64,000 bases of DNA from the NCBI GenBank assembly GCA_040384625.1, contig JAZKIW010000028.1, positions 1-64,000 of the forward strand. Reading direction: 5' to 3'. Below are positions 30,655 to 38,920 of this stretch, piece by piece. The translations under genes were made by a program, and so were the position numbers. The notes beneath the pieces are model-generated. The model saw nothing but the letters and a program-made list of their open reading frames with translations. It was not told the origin of the DNA and searched no databases. The first letter of the stretch is position 1, and each line of letters starts with the position of its first letter. This DNA comes from CADEEN01 sp040384625. Its GTDB lineage: Bacteria > Pseudomonadota > Gammaproteobacteria > Burkholderiales > Burkholderiaceae_C.

Positions 30655-31995
30655 ATGAAGAACGTTTTGATCCCCGCTGCGATGCTGGCTTGCGCTGCCC
30701 TGGTGCCGGCACTGGCGCAACCCACCCGCGCCAACGCGGCGGCGGCCGCCGCCGCACCGGCAAACCGGATCCAGCCGGGCGACCACATCGCGGCCGTGGT
30801 CAACCAGGAACTGGTGACGGCCTTCGAAGTCAACCAGCGTGTCGGCCTTGCGCGCGCACAGGCTCAGCGCAACAACCAGCGCCTGCCGCCCGAAGCCGAA
30901 CTGCGGCGCCAGGTGCTCGAGTCCCTGATCGAGGACCGCGCCATGCTCAGCCATGCGCGTGACAGTGGGGTGCGCGTCGATGACGGCGAAGTCGATCGCG
31001 CAGTGGCCAACATTGCCACCCAGAACCAGATCACGATGGCGCAGATGCGCCAGCAACTTGCACGTGACGGCCTCGACCTGGCGCGCTTTCGCGCCAATGT
31101 CCGCGACCAGTTGCTGATCGAGCGCGTGCGCGAGCGCGAGGTGGCGCAGCGCATCCGCATCACCGACGCCGAGGTCGACGAGTTCATCGAGAGGCAGCGC
31201 GGTGCGATGGCCGGCGAGGTGCAGTACAACATCGCCCAGGTGCTGGTCGGCGTGCCCGAAGGCGCCAGCGAGGCCGTGGTGGCCGAACGCCGCGCGCGCG
31301 CCGAGGCCGCACTGGCCCGTATCCGCGGCGGTGAGGTCTTTGGCACCGTGGCCAGGGCGATGTCGGAAGATGCCAACAAGGAAAATGGCGGCGAAATCGG
31401 GTTGAAGCCGGCCGACCGTCTGCCCGACGTGTTCCTCGAGGTCGTGCGTCCGCTCGCCAATGGCGAAGTGGCGCCCACCCTGCTGCGCAGCGGCGCAGGC
31501 TTCCATGTGCTCAAGCTGATCGAGCGCAGCGACGGCACCGCTTTTCGCGTCGCGCAGACCCGCGCGCGCCACATCCTGCTGCGGCCATCGCCGCAGTTGA
31601 GTGCCCAGGCGGTGCAAGAGCGTCTGGCAGAGTTCAAGCGCCAGATCGAGAGCGGCACGCGGCGCTTCGAAGACCTGGCACGCGAACACTCGCTCGACGG
31701 CAGCGCCGTCGGTGGCGGCGACCTGGGTTGGACCGCGCCGGGCCAGTTCGTGCCCGAGTTCGAAGAGGCGATGGGACGCCTGGCCATCGGCGGCATCTCG
31801 CCCCCGGTGACCTCGCGTTTCGGCGTGCACCTGATCCAGGTCGTCGAACGGCGCAACGTGGCCCTCGACACCAAGCAGCTGCGCGACCAGGCGCGCGCTG
31901 CGCTGCGCGAGCGCAAGTTCGAAGCGGCCTACGCCGAGTGGGTGCGCGAAGTGCGCGAGCGCGCCTACGTCGAGTTCCGCGACGCCCCCACCTGA
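30655..31995 (+). CDS. surA: Periplasmic chaperone/peptidyl-prolyl isomerase SurA
   Basis: 446 residues. A signal peptide (1-20, ending PALAQ) is followed by an Ala-rich linker. The chaperone N-domain (about 40-170) starts with DHIAAVVNQELVTAFEVNQR. Two parvulin domains follow: the first near 185-285 (VQYNIAQVLVGVP ... GEIGLKPADRLPD), the second near 300-405 (RARHILLRPSPQLS ... GGDLGWTAPGQFVPEFEEAM). Escorts outer-membrane barrel proteins, including LptD encoded 13 bp upstream, to the Bam machine. Confidence 0.95.
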   Translation: MKNVLIPAAMLACAALVPALAQPTRANAAAAAAAPANRIQPGDHIAAVVNQELVTAFEVNQRVGLARAQAQRNNQRLPPEAELRRQVLESLIEDRAMLSHARDSGVRVDDGEVDRAVANIATQNQITMAQMRQQLARDGLDLARFRANVRDQLLIERVREREVAQRIRITDAEVDEFIERQRGAMAGEVQYNIAQVLVGVPEGASEAVVAERRARAEAALARIRGGEVFGTVARAMSEDANKENGGEIGLKPADRLPDVFLEVVRPLANGEVAPTLLRSGAGFHVLKLIERSDGTAFRVAQTRARHILLRPSPQLSAQAVQERLAEFKRQIESGTRRFEDLAREHSLDGSAVGGGDLGWTAPGQFVPEFEEAMGRLAIGGISPPVTSRFGVHLIQVVERRNVALDTKQLRDQARAALRERKFEAAYAEWVREVRERAYVEFRDAPT

Positions 31996-32008
31996 TATCG
32001 GGCGTGCG

Positions 32009-32773
32009 GTGAAGCACCAGCCGCGCAAGCGCTTCGGCCAGCACTTCCTCACCAACCATGGCGTCATCGATGCGATCGCCGACGCGATCGATCCGCGACC
32101 TGGCGAGGCCCTGGTCGAGATCGGACCTGGCCTCGGCGCGCTGACCCTGCCCCTGCTCGAGCGCTGCGCGCGCCTGGCAGTGGTCGAGCTCGACCGCGAC
32201 CTGGCCGCCCGCCTGCGCCGCAATGCAGCGCTCGAGGTCATCGAGGCCGATGTCTTGGGCGTCGACTTCGCCGCCATGGCGCAGGTACGCGGGCAGAAGC
32301 TGCGTGTCGTCGGCAACCTGCCCTACAACATCTCGACACCGATTCTGTTTCACCTGTTGCCTGTCGCCACCGTCGTGCAGGACCAGCACTTCATGCTTCA
32401 GAAGGAAGTCGTCGCGCGCATGGCCGCCGCTCCGTGCAGCAAGGACTACGGCCGACTGAGCGTGATGCTGCAGTGGCGCTATCACATCGAGTCGTTGTTC
32501 GACGTCCCGCCGGAGGCCTTCGAGCCTCCGCCGCGGGTGGTCTCGGCCATCGTGCGCATGCTGCCCTGGCCGGCACCGGCACCCGTCGACGACAAGCTGC
32601 TCGAAGGCATGGTCCAGGTGGCCTTTTCGCAGCGACGCAAGCTGCTGCGTCACACCCTCGGCCGCTGGCTCGAGAGTCGCGCGTTCGGCGGCACCTTTGA
32701 TCTGCAGCGCCGCGCCGAGGAGGTACCGGTCGCCGAGTACGTCGCCCTAGCGCGGGCCGTCGGCACCGACTGA
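32009..32773 (+). CDS. rsmA: 16S rRNA (adenine1518-N6/adenine1519-N6)-dimethyltransferase
   Basis: 254 residues from GTG 32009. Dimethylates two adjacent adenines in 16S helix 45 late in small-subunit assembly. KRFGQHFLTNHGVIDAI is the family N-terminus. The SAM site is VEIGPGLGALTLPLL and the catalytic motif IV is VVGNLPYNISTPILFHL. The gene follows surA by 13 bp. Its last 27 bp overlap the convergent dedA gene. Confidence 0.96.
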   Translation: MKHQPRKRFGQHFLTNHGVIDAIADAIDPRPGEALVEIGPGLGALTLPLLERCARLAVVELDRDLAARLRRNAALEVIEADVLGVDFAAMAQVRGQKLRVVGNLPYNISTPILFHLLPVATVVQDQHFMLQKEVVARMAAAPCSKDYGRLSVMLQWRYHIESLFDVPPEAFEPPPRVVSAIVRMLPWPAPAPVDDKLLEGMVQVAFSQRRKLLRHTLGRWLESRAFGGTFDLQRRAEEVPVAEYVALARAVGTD

Positions 32774-33415
32774 GGGCTGCGCGCGCCGCGCTTTCCAGGC
32801 CCCGTAGATGGCGATCAGGCCCGGGATCAGGATCATTGCCCAAATGATCTTGCTCAGGTTCTCCTTGACCCACCCGATGTTGCCGAACAAGTAGCCCGCA
32901 CCGACCAGGCTCACCACCCACAGTGTCCCGCCGGTCACGTCGAAGAACGTGAATCGGCTGCGGGTCATCTGCGCCACGCCGGCGACGAAGGGAGCGAAGG
33001 TGCGCACGAAGGGCATGAAGCGCGCCAGCACGATCGTGATGCCGCCGTAACGCTCGTAGAAGGCGTGCGCCTGCTCGAAGGCGCGCCTATTGAAGAAGCG
33101 GCTCTGCTCCCACTGGAACACTCGCGGCCCGACGGCCCGGCCGATGGTGTAGTTGGTCTGGTTGCCGAGGATCGCAGCGCCGATCAGCAGGGCCATCGAC
33201 AGGGGCAGATTCATCAGGCCCACGCCGCACAGTGCGCCGACGACGAACAGGAGCGAGTCGCCCGGCAGGAACGGCATCACCACCACGCCAGTTTCGACGA
33301 AGATGATCAGGAACAGCAGGGCATAGACCCAGGCGCCGTAGCTCTGCACGAACGTCTGCAGGTGCACATCGACGTGCAGGATGAAGTCGAGCAGGAACTG
33401 GAGGGCTTCAGGCAT
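32747..33415 (-). CDS. DedA family inner-membrane protein
   Basis: 222 residues. Multiple transmembrane helices. The VTT/SNARE-assoc core includes FVETGVVVMPFLPGDSLLFVVGAL with the conserved Glu and Asp, and FMPFVRTFAPFVAGVAQM with its Arg. The family flips or scavenges undecaprenyl-phosphate or other phospholipids and supports membrane homeostasis; the substrate here is not resolvable. ATG 33415 gives the family length. A GATAAT 7 nt upstream implies a leaderless transcript. Confidence 0.94.
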   Translation of the reverse strand: MPEALQFLLDFILHVDVHLQTFVQSYGAWVYALLFLIIFVETGVVVMPFLPGDSLLFVVGALCGVGLMNLPLSMALLIGAAILGNQTNYTIGRAVGPRVFQWEQSRFFNRRAFEQAHAFYERYGGITIVLARFMPFVRTFAPFVAGVAQMTRSRFTFFDVTGGTLWVVSLVGAGYLFGNIGWVKENLSKIIWAMILIPGLIAIYGAWKARRAQPSVGADGPR

Positions 33416-33422
33416 GGGTCGG

Positions 33423-33451
33423 ATTATCTCGGCACTCCCGCCTGCGACAAT
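33423..33451. promoter_or_regulatory. Divergent promoter pair of dedA and mutL
   Basis: Only 42 bp separate the two start codons. On minus, TTGTCG (33450-33445) and GATAAT (33428-33423) lie 16 bp apart, with the -10 ending 7 nt before the dedA ATG. On plus, GACAAT (33446-33451) ends 6 nt before the mutL ATG. The minus -35 therefore overlaps the plus -10. Neither gene has a Shine-Dalgarno. Confidence 0.5.
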
Positions 33452-33457
33452 TCGGCC

Positions 33458-35248
33458 ATGACTGCCGCACAGCGCGCCGAGACTAGAGCCAGCCGGCGCC
33501 CCATTCGCGACTTGCCGGATGAACTGGTGAGCCAGATCGCGGCCGGCGAGGTGGTGGAGCGGCCAGCCTCCGTCGTGCGCGAACTGGTCGACAACGCCCT
33601 CGATGCCGGCGCATCGCAGATCACGGTCAGGCTGAATGCTGGCGGCGTGCGCCAGATCGTTGTCGAGGACGACGGCATCGGCATCGCGCGTGAGGAACTG
33701 GCTCTGGCCTTGCGCCGGCATGCCACCAGCAAGATCGCCAGCCTGGCCGATCTGGAAGATGTGGCGACGATGGGCTTTCGCGGCGAGGCGCTGGCAGCGA
33801 TCGCCTCGGTGTCCGAGATGAGCCTCGCTAGCCGCACCGCCGACGCAGTGCACGCGACGCGGCTCGACGCACGCAGCGGCGAGATGGCGCCGACGGCCCG
33901 CGCCGTCGGCACCAGTGTCGACGTGCGCGAACTCTTCTTCGCCACGCCGGCACGGCGCAAGTTCCTCAAGACCGATGCCACGGAGCTGGCGCATTGCGTC
34001 GATGCCGTGCGCCGACACGCGCTAGCGCGGCCGGATGTCGGCTTCGCGGTCTGGCACGACGGCCGCCTTGTCGCGCAGTGGCGCGCTGCGACCGATGGCA
34101 CGGCACGCCTGGCCGACGTGATGGGCTCGGACTTCATGCTCGCCAGCGTGGCGTTTTCGGCGCAGGCCGGGCCACTGCGGCTATACGGCCGCGTCGGCGT
34201 GCCGGACGCGGCGCGGGCGCGCGCCGATCAGCAGTACACCTACGTCAACGGCCGCTATGTGCGCGACCGCGGCGTGGCCCACGGCGTGCGCAGCGCGTTC
34301 GAAGACGTGCTGCACGGTGCGCGGCAACCGGTGTTCGTGCTGTTCATCGAGGTCGATCCGGCGCGCGTCGACGTCAATGTTCACCCGACCAAGATCGAAG
34401 TGCGCTTTCGCGATGCGCGCGAGGTGCATCAGGCGGTGCGGCACGCGGTCGAGAACGCTCTGGCGCTGCCGCGCGCCGGCGCGAGCGGCGCCGCCGCTGC
34501 GGCGCCGCTGTCACTGGCGGCGGGGCCGTGGCAGCCGCTGCAGCACGCGCAACCCGTGCAAAGCGGCTTGGCCCTGCAGCAGACCGCGACCCTCCAGGTG
34601 CGCGAGGTCGCGCCCCCGGGCTACCTGGCGCCTACCGACCCACCTGCGGTAGATCCCGGCGAAGACTGGCCGCTCGGCCACGCCCTGGCGCAACTCGCTG
34701 GCGCCTACATCCTGGCCGAGAACACGCAAGGCCTGGTGATCGTCGACATGCATGCGGCCCACGAGCGCATCGCCTACGAGCGCCTGAAGCGCCAGCTCGG
34801 CAGCAGCAGCCTCGAGGCACAACCCCTGCTGATCCCGGCCACCTTCGCTGCCGCTGGGGCCGAAGTGGCCATCGCCGAAGAACATGCGAGCACCCTGCTC
34901 GCCCTCGGCCTGGACGTGGCGCCGCTGACACCGACCATGCTGGCCGTGCGCTCTCATCCTGTCGCGCTGGCTGATGCCGACCCGATCGCGCTCACGCGCT
35001 CCGTGCTGGCCGATCTGGCGCAGCACGATGCCAGCCGTGTGGTCGAGCGCGCCCGCGACGAGCTGCTCTCGACCATGGCCTGCCATGCCGCGGTGCGCGC
35101 GAATCGTCGTTTGACTGTGGCGGAGATGAATGCCCTCTTGCGCGACATGGAAGCCACCGAGCGCAGCGACCAGTGCAACCACGGCCGCCCGACCTGGCGC
35201 CAGGTGACGCTGAAGGAACTCGACGCGCAATTTCTGCGCGGGCGCTGA
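33458..35248 (+). CDS. mutL: DNA mismatch repair endonuclease MutL
   Basis: 596 residues. The N-terminal GHKL ATPase has ELVDNALDAGAS, VEDDGIGI and GFRGEALAAIASV (about 45-115), then a transducer domain with YTYVNGRYVRDRG. The C-terminal dimerisation domain carries the endonuclease motifs missing from E. coli MutL: VDMHAAHERIAYE, a Cys-containing ACR-like element at MACHAAVRAN, QCNHGRPTW, and FLR at the very end. This MutL should nick DNA itself, as in bacteria without MutH. ATG 33458 chosen because homology begins soon after; the upstream frame antisense to dedA is spurious. Confidence 0.96.
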   Translation: MTAAQRAETRASRRPIRDLPDELVSQIAAGEVVERPASVVRELVDNALDAGASQITVRLNAGGVRQIVVEDDGIGIAREELALALRRHATSKIASLADLEDVATMGFRGEALAAIASVSEMSLASRTADAVHATRLDARSGEMAPTARAVGTSVDVRELFFATPARRKFLKTDATELAHCVDAVRRHALARPDVGFAVWHDGRLVAQWRAATDGTARLADVMGSDFMLASVAFSAQAGPLRLYGRVGVPDAARARADQQYTYVNGRYVRDRGVAHGVRSAFEDVLHGARQPVFVLFIEVDPARVDVNVHPTKIEVRFRDAREVHQAVRHAVENALALPRAGASGAAAAAPLSLAAGPWQPLQHAQPVQSGLALQQTATLQVREVAPPGYLAPTDPPAVDPGEDWPLGHALAQLAGAYILAENTQGLVIVDMHAAHERIAYERLKRQLGSSSLEAQPLLIPATFAAAGAEVAIAEEHASTLLALGLDVAPLTPTMLAVRSHPVALADADPIALTRSVLADLAQHDASRVVERARDELLSTMACHAAVRANRRLTVAEMNALLRDMEATERSDQCNHGRPTWRQVTLKELDAQFLRGR

Positions 35249-35254
35249 AGCGCC

Positions 35255-36319
35255 TCAGGCCACGCGGCGCAGCCCCACCCGGGCGCGGCCCAGGGTGCCG
35301 CCGAACAGGTTCTTCGGGTCGTCGAGTTGCGGCACCAGATCGATCTGCGTGCGCGCACCGCGTTGCTCGCCCAGCAGGGTGTGCAGGAATCGCAGCGCCG
35401 AGTAGTCCTCCAGCGCGAAGCCCACCGAGTCGAAGACCGTGACGTCCTGCGCCGTCAACCGGCCGGGCTGCTCGCCGCACACGATGTCGGCGAACTCGGT
35501 CACCACAAAGTCGGCCGGCAGCTGCTGGATCTCACCTTCGATGCGCGACTGCGGTTCGTATTCGACGATCACGCGCGCATCGCGGCGCAGCAGGATGTCG
35601 GCGTGCAGCTCGGTCTTGCCAGGGCAGTCGCCGCCGACGGCATTCAGATGCATGCCGGGCTCGATCATCGCCGGTTCGAGAATCACCGCGTTCCTCTTGT
35701 CCGCGGTGACCGTCGTCACGATGTCGGCGCCGCGCACCGCATGCGCCGTGCTGGTGCAGCAAACGATCGCCAGGTCGGCCAGCTCCGGCAGTGCGCGCAG
35801 GTTGCGCTCGAGCTTGGCCGTGGCTGCGCCGTCGACGTCGAACAGACGCAGCTCGCGGATGCCGAGCAGGCGGTGGAAGGCGATGGCCTGGAACTCGCTC
35901 TGCGCCCCATTGCCGATCAGGGCCATCGAGCGGCTACCGGGACGCGCCAGGTGCCGCGCCGCCAGGGCCGACATCGCGGCAGTGCGCAGGGCGGTGGTCA
36001 CGGTCAGCTCCGACAGCAGCAGCGGGTAGCCGGTCTCGACATCGGCCAGCACGCCGAAGGCGGTCACGGTCAGCAGGCCGGCCGCGGTGTTCTTCGGGTG
36101 GCCATTGACGTACTTGAAGGAGTAGAAGCGGCCGTCGCTGGTCGGCATCAGCTCGATCACGCCGCCCTCGGAATGGCTGGCCACGCGGGCCGACTTCTCG
36201 AACTCGGGCCAGCGCGCGTAGTCGGCCTCGATTTCGTCGGCCAGTCTCTCGATGAAATGCGCCACGCCCACCGAATGGACCAGGCGCTGGATGTCGGCAA
36301 CGCCGATGTAGTCGACCAC
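35255..36319 (-). CDS. Ornithine cyclodeaminase
   Basis: 354 residues from GTG 36319, which has GGAGA 7 nt upstream; a further ATG at 36370 lacks both homology and a ribosome site. NAD-dependent conversion of L-ornithine to L-proline plus ammonia. Visible: GRFYSFKYVNGHPKNT (substrate lysine region), the Rossmann motif ALIGNGAQSEFQ (about 132-143) and AVGGDCPGKTELH with the catalytic Asp. Length and motifs match the long bacterial OCD rather than mu-crystallin. Divergent from an Lrp/AsnC regulator, the usual control partner. Only 6 bp from the convergent mutL stop. Confidence 0.93.
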   Translation of the reverse strand: MVDYIGVADIQRLVHSVGVAHFIERLADEIEADYARWPEFEKSARVASHSEGGVIELMPTSDGRFYSFKYVNGHPKNTAAGLLTVTAFGVLADVETGYPLLLSELTVTTALRTAAMSALAARHLARPGSRSMALIGNGAQSEFQAIAFHRLLGIRELRLFDVDGAATAKLERNLRALPELADLAIVCCTSTAHAVRGADIVTTVTADKRNAVILEPAMIEPGMHLNAVGGDCPGKTELHADILLRRDARVIVEYEPQSRIEGEIQQLPADFVVTEFADIVCGEQPGRLTAQDVTVFDSVGFALEDYSALRFLHTLLGEQRGARTQIDLVPQLDDPKNLFGGTLGRARVGLRRVA

Positions 36320-36348
36320 GGTTTGTCTCCAGAATCTCTTGGAACTGA

Positions 36349-36381
36349 TTGTCTTGAGGCTTGGAGCCAAAGAAAAGACAA
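36349..36381. promoter_or_regulatory. Inverted repeat in the ocd-lrp intergenic region
   Basis: TTGTCTT (36349-36355) and AAGACAA (36375-36381) form a perfect 7-bp inverted repeat with 19 bp between. A third TTGTCT lies at 36322-36327 over the ocd ribosome site region. The spacing fits cooperative binding by an Lrp-type octamer. Confidence 0.45.
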
Positions 36382-36406
36382 CAACCTGCTCAGATCGCCA
36401 GATGAA

Positions 36407-36422
36407 TTGGACATAATGTCAA
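36407..36422. promoter_or_regulatory. Palindrome overlapping the lrp-like promoter
   Basis: TTGGACATAATGTCAA is an imperfect palindrome centred on GACAT-A-ATGTC. It contains CATAAT (36412-36417), a candidate -10 for the plus-strand regulator. The reverse strand contains TTGACA, a consensus -35 facing ocd. A bound regulator here could affect both genes. Confidence 0.5.
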
Positions 36423-36442
36423 GCTTGAATGGCATTTAGCTC

Positions 36443-36865
36443 ATGGACGACACAGACCAGCAACTCATTGCCCTGCTGCGCAGCAATGCCCGGGCGCCGG
36501 TGGCCACCCTCGCCAAGCAACTCCAGGTGGCGCGTGGCACGGTCCAGAACCGCCTGGCCAAGCTCGAAGCCGCCGGGACCATCGCCGGCTACACAGTGCG
36601 CCTGAAGCCGCAGGCCGAGGAACATCGCATCCGGGCCCTGACCACCATTGCCGTCGAAGGCAACCGCGGCGAAGCGGTGCTGCGCACGCTGCGCGGGGAC
36701 CCGGCCGTCGAAGCCCTGCACTCGACCAATGGGCGCTGGGACATCGTCGCCGAGTTGCGCGCCGAGAACCTGGAGGCCTTCGACCGCGTGCTCGGCCGCA
36801 TCCGCCTCATCGACGGTATCGCCAGCACTGAAACCAGTTTGCTTTTGTCCACTCACAAGCTCTGA
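36443..36865 (+). CDS. Lrp/AsnC family transcriptional regulator
   Basis: 140 residues. An N-terminal helix-turn-helix (about 4-60: LDRTDQ-like MDDTDQQLIALLRSNARAPVATLAK, then RGTVQNRLAKLEAAGTI) is followed by a C-terminal RAM/ligand domain (about 65-140: NRGEAVLRTLRGDPAVEALHSTNGRWDIVAEL). These proteins form octamers that respond to amino acids. Divergence from ornithine cyclodeaminase, with TTGTCT-type repeats between, suggests control by ornithine or arginine. The next gene starts 28 bp downstream on the same strand. Confidence 0.93.
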   Translation: MDDTDQQLIALLRSNARAPVATLAKQLQVARGTVQNRLAKLEAAGTIAGYTVRLKPQAEEHRIRALTTIAVEGNRGEAVLRTLRGDPAVEALHSTNGRWDIVAELRAENLEAFDRVLGRIRLIDGIASTETSLLLSTHKL

Positions 36866-36893
36866 CGCTCTGCCTGTGCCAGCATCGAGACCC

Positions 36894-37790
36894 ATGAGCC
36901 CCTTGCGCCCTGCCCTTGCCACCCGGCATCCGATCCGCATCGCCTTGGCGGCGCTCGCGTCGCTGTTGCTGGCCCTGACGGGCTGCGCCACGCTCGACGA
37001 GAAGCAGCGCGAATGGATCTTCCAGCCCAGCACACGCACCTGGGCCGGCGGTGCCGCAGCCGCCGAAGGGATGAACGAGGTCTGGATCGAGTTCGCTTCG
37101 CGCCAGCCCGAGGCCAGCGGCGAGGAGGCTGCGCCCGTCAAGCTGCACGCACTGTGGCTCGCTCAGCCACGCGCCGACGCGCCGGTGCTTCTCTACCTGC
37201 ACGGTGCACGCTGGGACGTGCGCTCGAGCGCGCACCGCATGCGTCGAATGCACGAACTGGGTTTCGCCGTGCTGGGCATCGACTACCGCGGCTTCGGCCA
37301 GAGCACGCCCGCCCTGCCCTCGGAAACGCTGGCCCATGAGGATGCCCTCGCCGCCTGGCAATGGCTAGCGGCGCGCCATCCGCAATCCAAGCGCTACCTG
37401 TTCGGTCACTCGCTCGGCGGCGCGATCGCGGTGCGTCTGGCCGGCGAAGTCGACGATGCCGCCGGCCTGATCGTCGAGGGCGGCTTCACCTCGATCCCCG
37501 ATGTAGTCGAGACAATGAAGTGGGGCTGGCTGCCAGTAGCGCCGCTGATCACGCAGCGCTTCGATGCCGGCGCGCAGATCGAGCGCGTGAAGGCGCCGCT
37601 GCTGGTGGTGCACGGCAGCGAAGACCGGCTGATCCAGCCGACCTTGGGCCGCGCCCTGTACGAGCGCGCGCGAGCGCCCAAGCGTTTCGTGCTGGTCGAC
37701 GGCGGCACCCACCACAACACCAATGCAGTCGGCCACGCGGCCTACCGCGATGCGGTCGCCGAACTGTTCGGCGTGCGCGCCCTGAACTGA
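36894..37790 (+). CDS. Alpha/beta hydrolase, predicted lipoprotein
   Basis: 298 residues. A basic-hydrophobic signal ending LLALTGCATL gives a lipobox with Cys about residue 26, so membrane-anchored. The hydrolase core has the oxyanion region LLYLHGARWDV, nucleophile elbow GHSLGGA (Ser about 170), acid Asp in GSEDRLIQP and His in DGGTHHNTN. It resembles the BEM46/YfhR serine-peptidase-like hydrolases; the substrate is unknown. ATG 36894 precedes the signal peptide directly. Confidence 0.9.
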   Translation: MSPLRPALATRHPIRIALAALASLLLALTGCATLDEKQREWIFQPSTRTWAGGAAAAEGMNEVWIEFASRQPEASGEEAAPVKLHALWLAQPRADAPVLLYLHGARWDVRSSAHRMRRMHELGFAVLGIDYRGFGQSTPALPSETLAHEDALAAWQWLAARHPQSKRYLFGHSLGGAIAVRLAGEVDDAAGLIVEGGFTSIPDVVETMKWGWLPVAPLITQRFDAGAQIERVKAPLLVVHGSEDRLIQPTLGRALYERARAPKRFVLVDGGTHHNTNAVGHAAYRDAVAELFGVRALN

Positions 37791-37792
37791 CC

Positions 37793-38905
37793 ATGGCCAC
37801 CCTGAAGCTGAAGAAGGACCCTGCTGCCAAGCCCGCGCGCGGGCGTGACACCGGCCGCGGCCCGCTGCGCGGGGTCGCCGCACCGCGCAAGCAAGTGACG
37901 CTGGCCGAGGCCCAGGCGCAGCGCGCGGCACGTCGGGGCCCGATGGACACCCCCCGCGGCGAAGGGGCTAGGCCAGAAGAACGCCGGACTGCAGCGCCGC
38001 CTCGGCGCGAGCGCGTGGCGCGGCCCGACGACGCGCCACGCAATGCGGGGCCCGCGCGACGCCCGCCGGCACCGCAGCGCCCCGCCCCTGCCATGCGCCG
38101 CGACGCGCCCCGGCGCCCGCCGCCGTCGCCGTCGCCGACCCCCACATCGCGCAATACCGCTACCGCCGAAGGCGAGCGCCTGTCCAAGCGCATGACCGCG
38201 ATGGGCTTGTCGTCGCGACGCGAAGCGGACGACTGGATTGCGGCGGGCTGGGTCCGCGTGGACGGCAAGTTGGCCGTGCTGGGTCAGCGCATCGGCCCCG
38301 ACGCGCGCATCGACATCGACCCGCGCGCCCGCAACGAGCAGGCGCAGCGGGTGACGATCCTGCTAAACAAGCCGATCGGCTACGTCAGCGGCCAGGCCGA
38401 AGACGGGCACGAGCCCGCGGTGGTCCTGGTCAAGCCGGAGAACCGCTGGCCCGAAGATCGAGGCATCGCGTTCCAACCAGGCCACCTGCGGCATCTGGCC
38501 CCCGCCGGGCGCCTGGACATCGACTCGGTCGGCCTGCTGGTGTTGACCCAGGACGGGCGCATCGCCAAGGCCTTGATCGGCGAAGACTCGCGCGTCGAGA
38601 AGGAGTACCTCGTGCGGGTGCAACGCACCCAGCCCGGACCGCTTTCCGAGCGCGAGCTGGCCCTGCTCGGGCATGGCCTCAGCCTCGATGAGCAGCCGCT
38701 CAAGCCAGCCAAGGTCAGTTGGGCCAATGAAGACCAGTTGCGCTTCGTGCTGCGCGAAGGCAAGAAGCGCCAGATCCGCCGCATGTGCGAACTGGTCGGC
38801 CTCGAAGTGCTGGGCCTGAAGCGCGTGCGCATCGGCAGCGTAGTGCTCGGCAAGCTGCCGGTCGGCCAGTGGCGCTATCTGCGCAGCGACGAACGCTTCG
38901 GCTGA
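37793..38905 (+). CDS. rluF: rRNA pseudouridine synthase, RluB/RluE/RluF type
   Basis: 370 residues. The first 125 are a low-complexity Arg/Pro/Ala-rich extension with many basic patches. The S4 RNA-binding domain follows (RLSKRMTAMGLSSRREADDWIAAGW, about 129-155). The RsuA-family catalytic domain has NKPIGYVSGQ and active Asp in GRLDIDSVGLLVLT (about 244), plus the C-terminal GKKRQIRRMCE. The GYVSGQ form points to the RluF side of the family, but which 23S uridine is modified cannot be told. It starts 2 bp after the hydrolase. Confidence 0.9.
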   Translation: MATLKLKKDPAAKPARGRDTGRGPLRGVAAPRKQVTLAEAQAQRAARRGPMDTPRGEGARPEERRTAAPPRRERVARPDDAPRNAGPARRPPAPQRPAPAMRRDAPRRPPPSPSPTPTSRNTATAEGERLSKRMTAMGLSSRREADDWIAAGWVRVDGKLAVLGQRIGPDARIDIDPRARNEQAQRVTILLNKPIGYVSGQAEDGHEPAVVLVKPENRWPEDRGIAFQPGHLRHLAPAGRLDIDSVGLLVLTQDGRIAKALIGEDSRVEKEYLVRVQRTQPGPLSERELALLGHGLSLDEQPLKPAKVSWANEDQLRFVLREGKKRQIRRMCELVGLEVLGLKRVRIGSVVLGKLPVGQWRYLRSDERFG

Positions 38906-38920
38906 ACGGGGTTCACCGCG

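Noticed and set aside
30403..32316. 637-codon minus frame across surA and rsmA
   Set aside because: Shadow of two well-supported plus-strand genes.
38040..38160. Possible nucleotide repeat in the Arg/Pro-rich part of the RluF-like gene
   Set aside because: Codons are biased but the units are not regular enough to call a tandem repeat.
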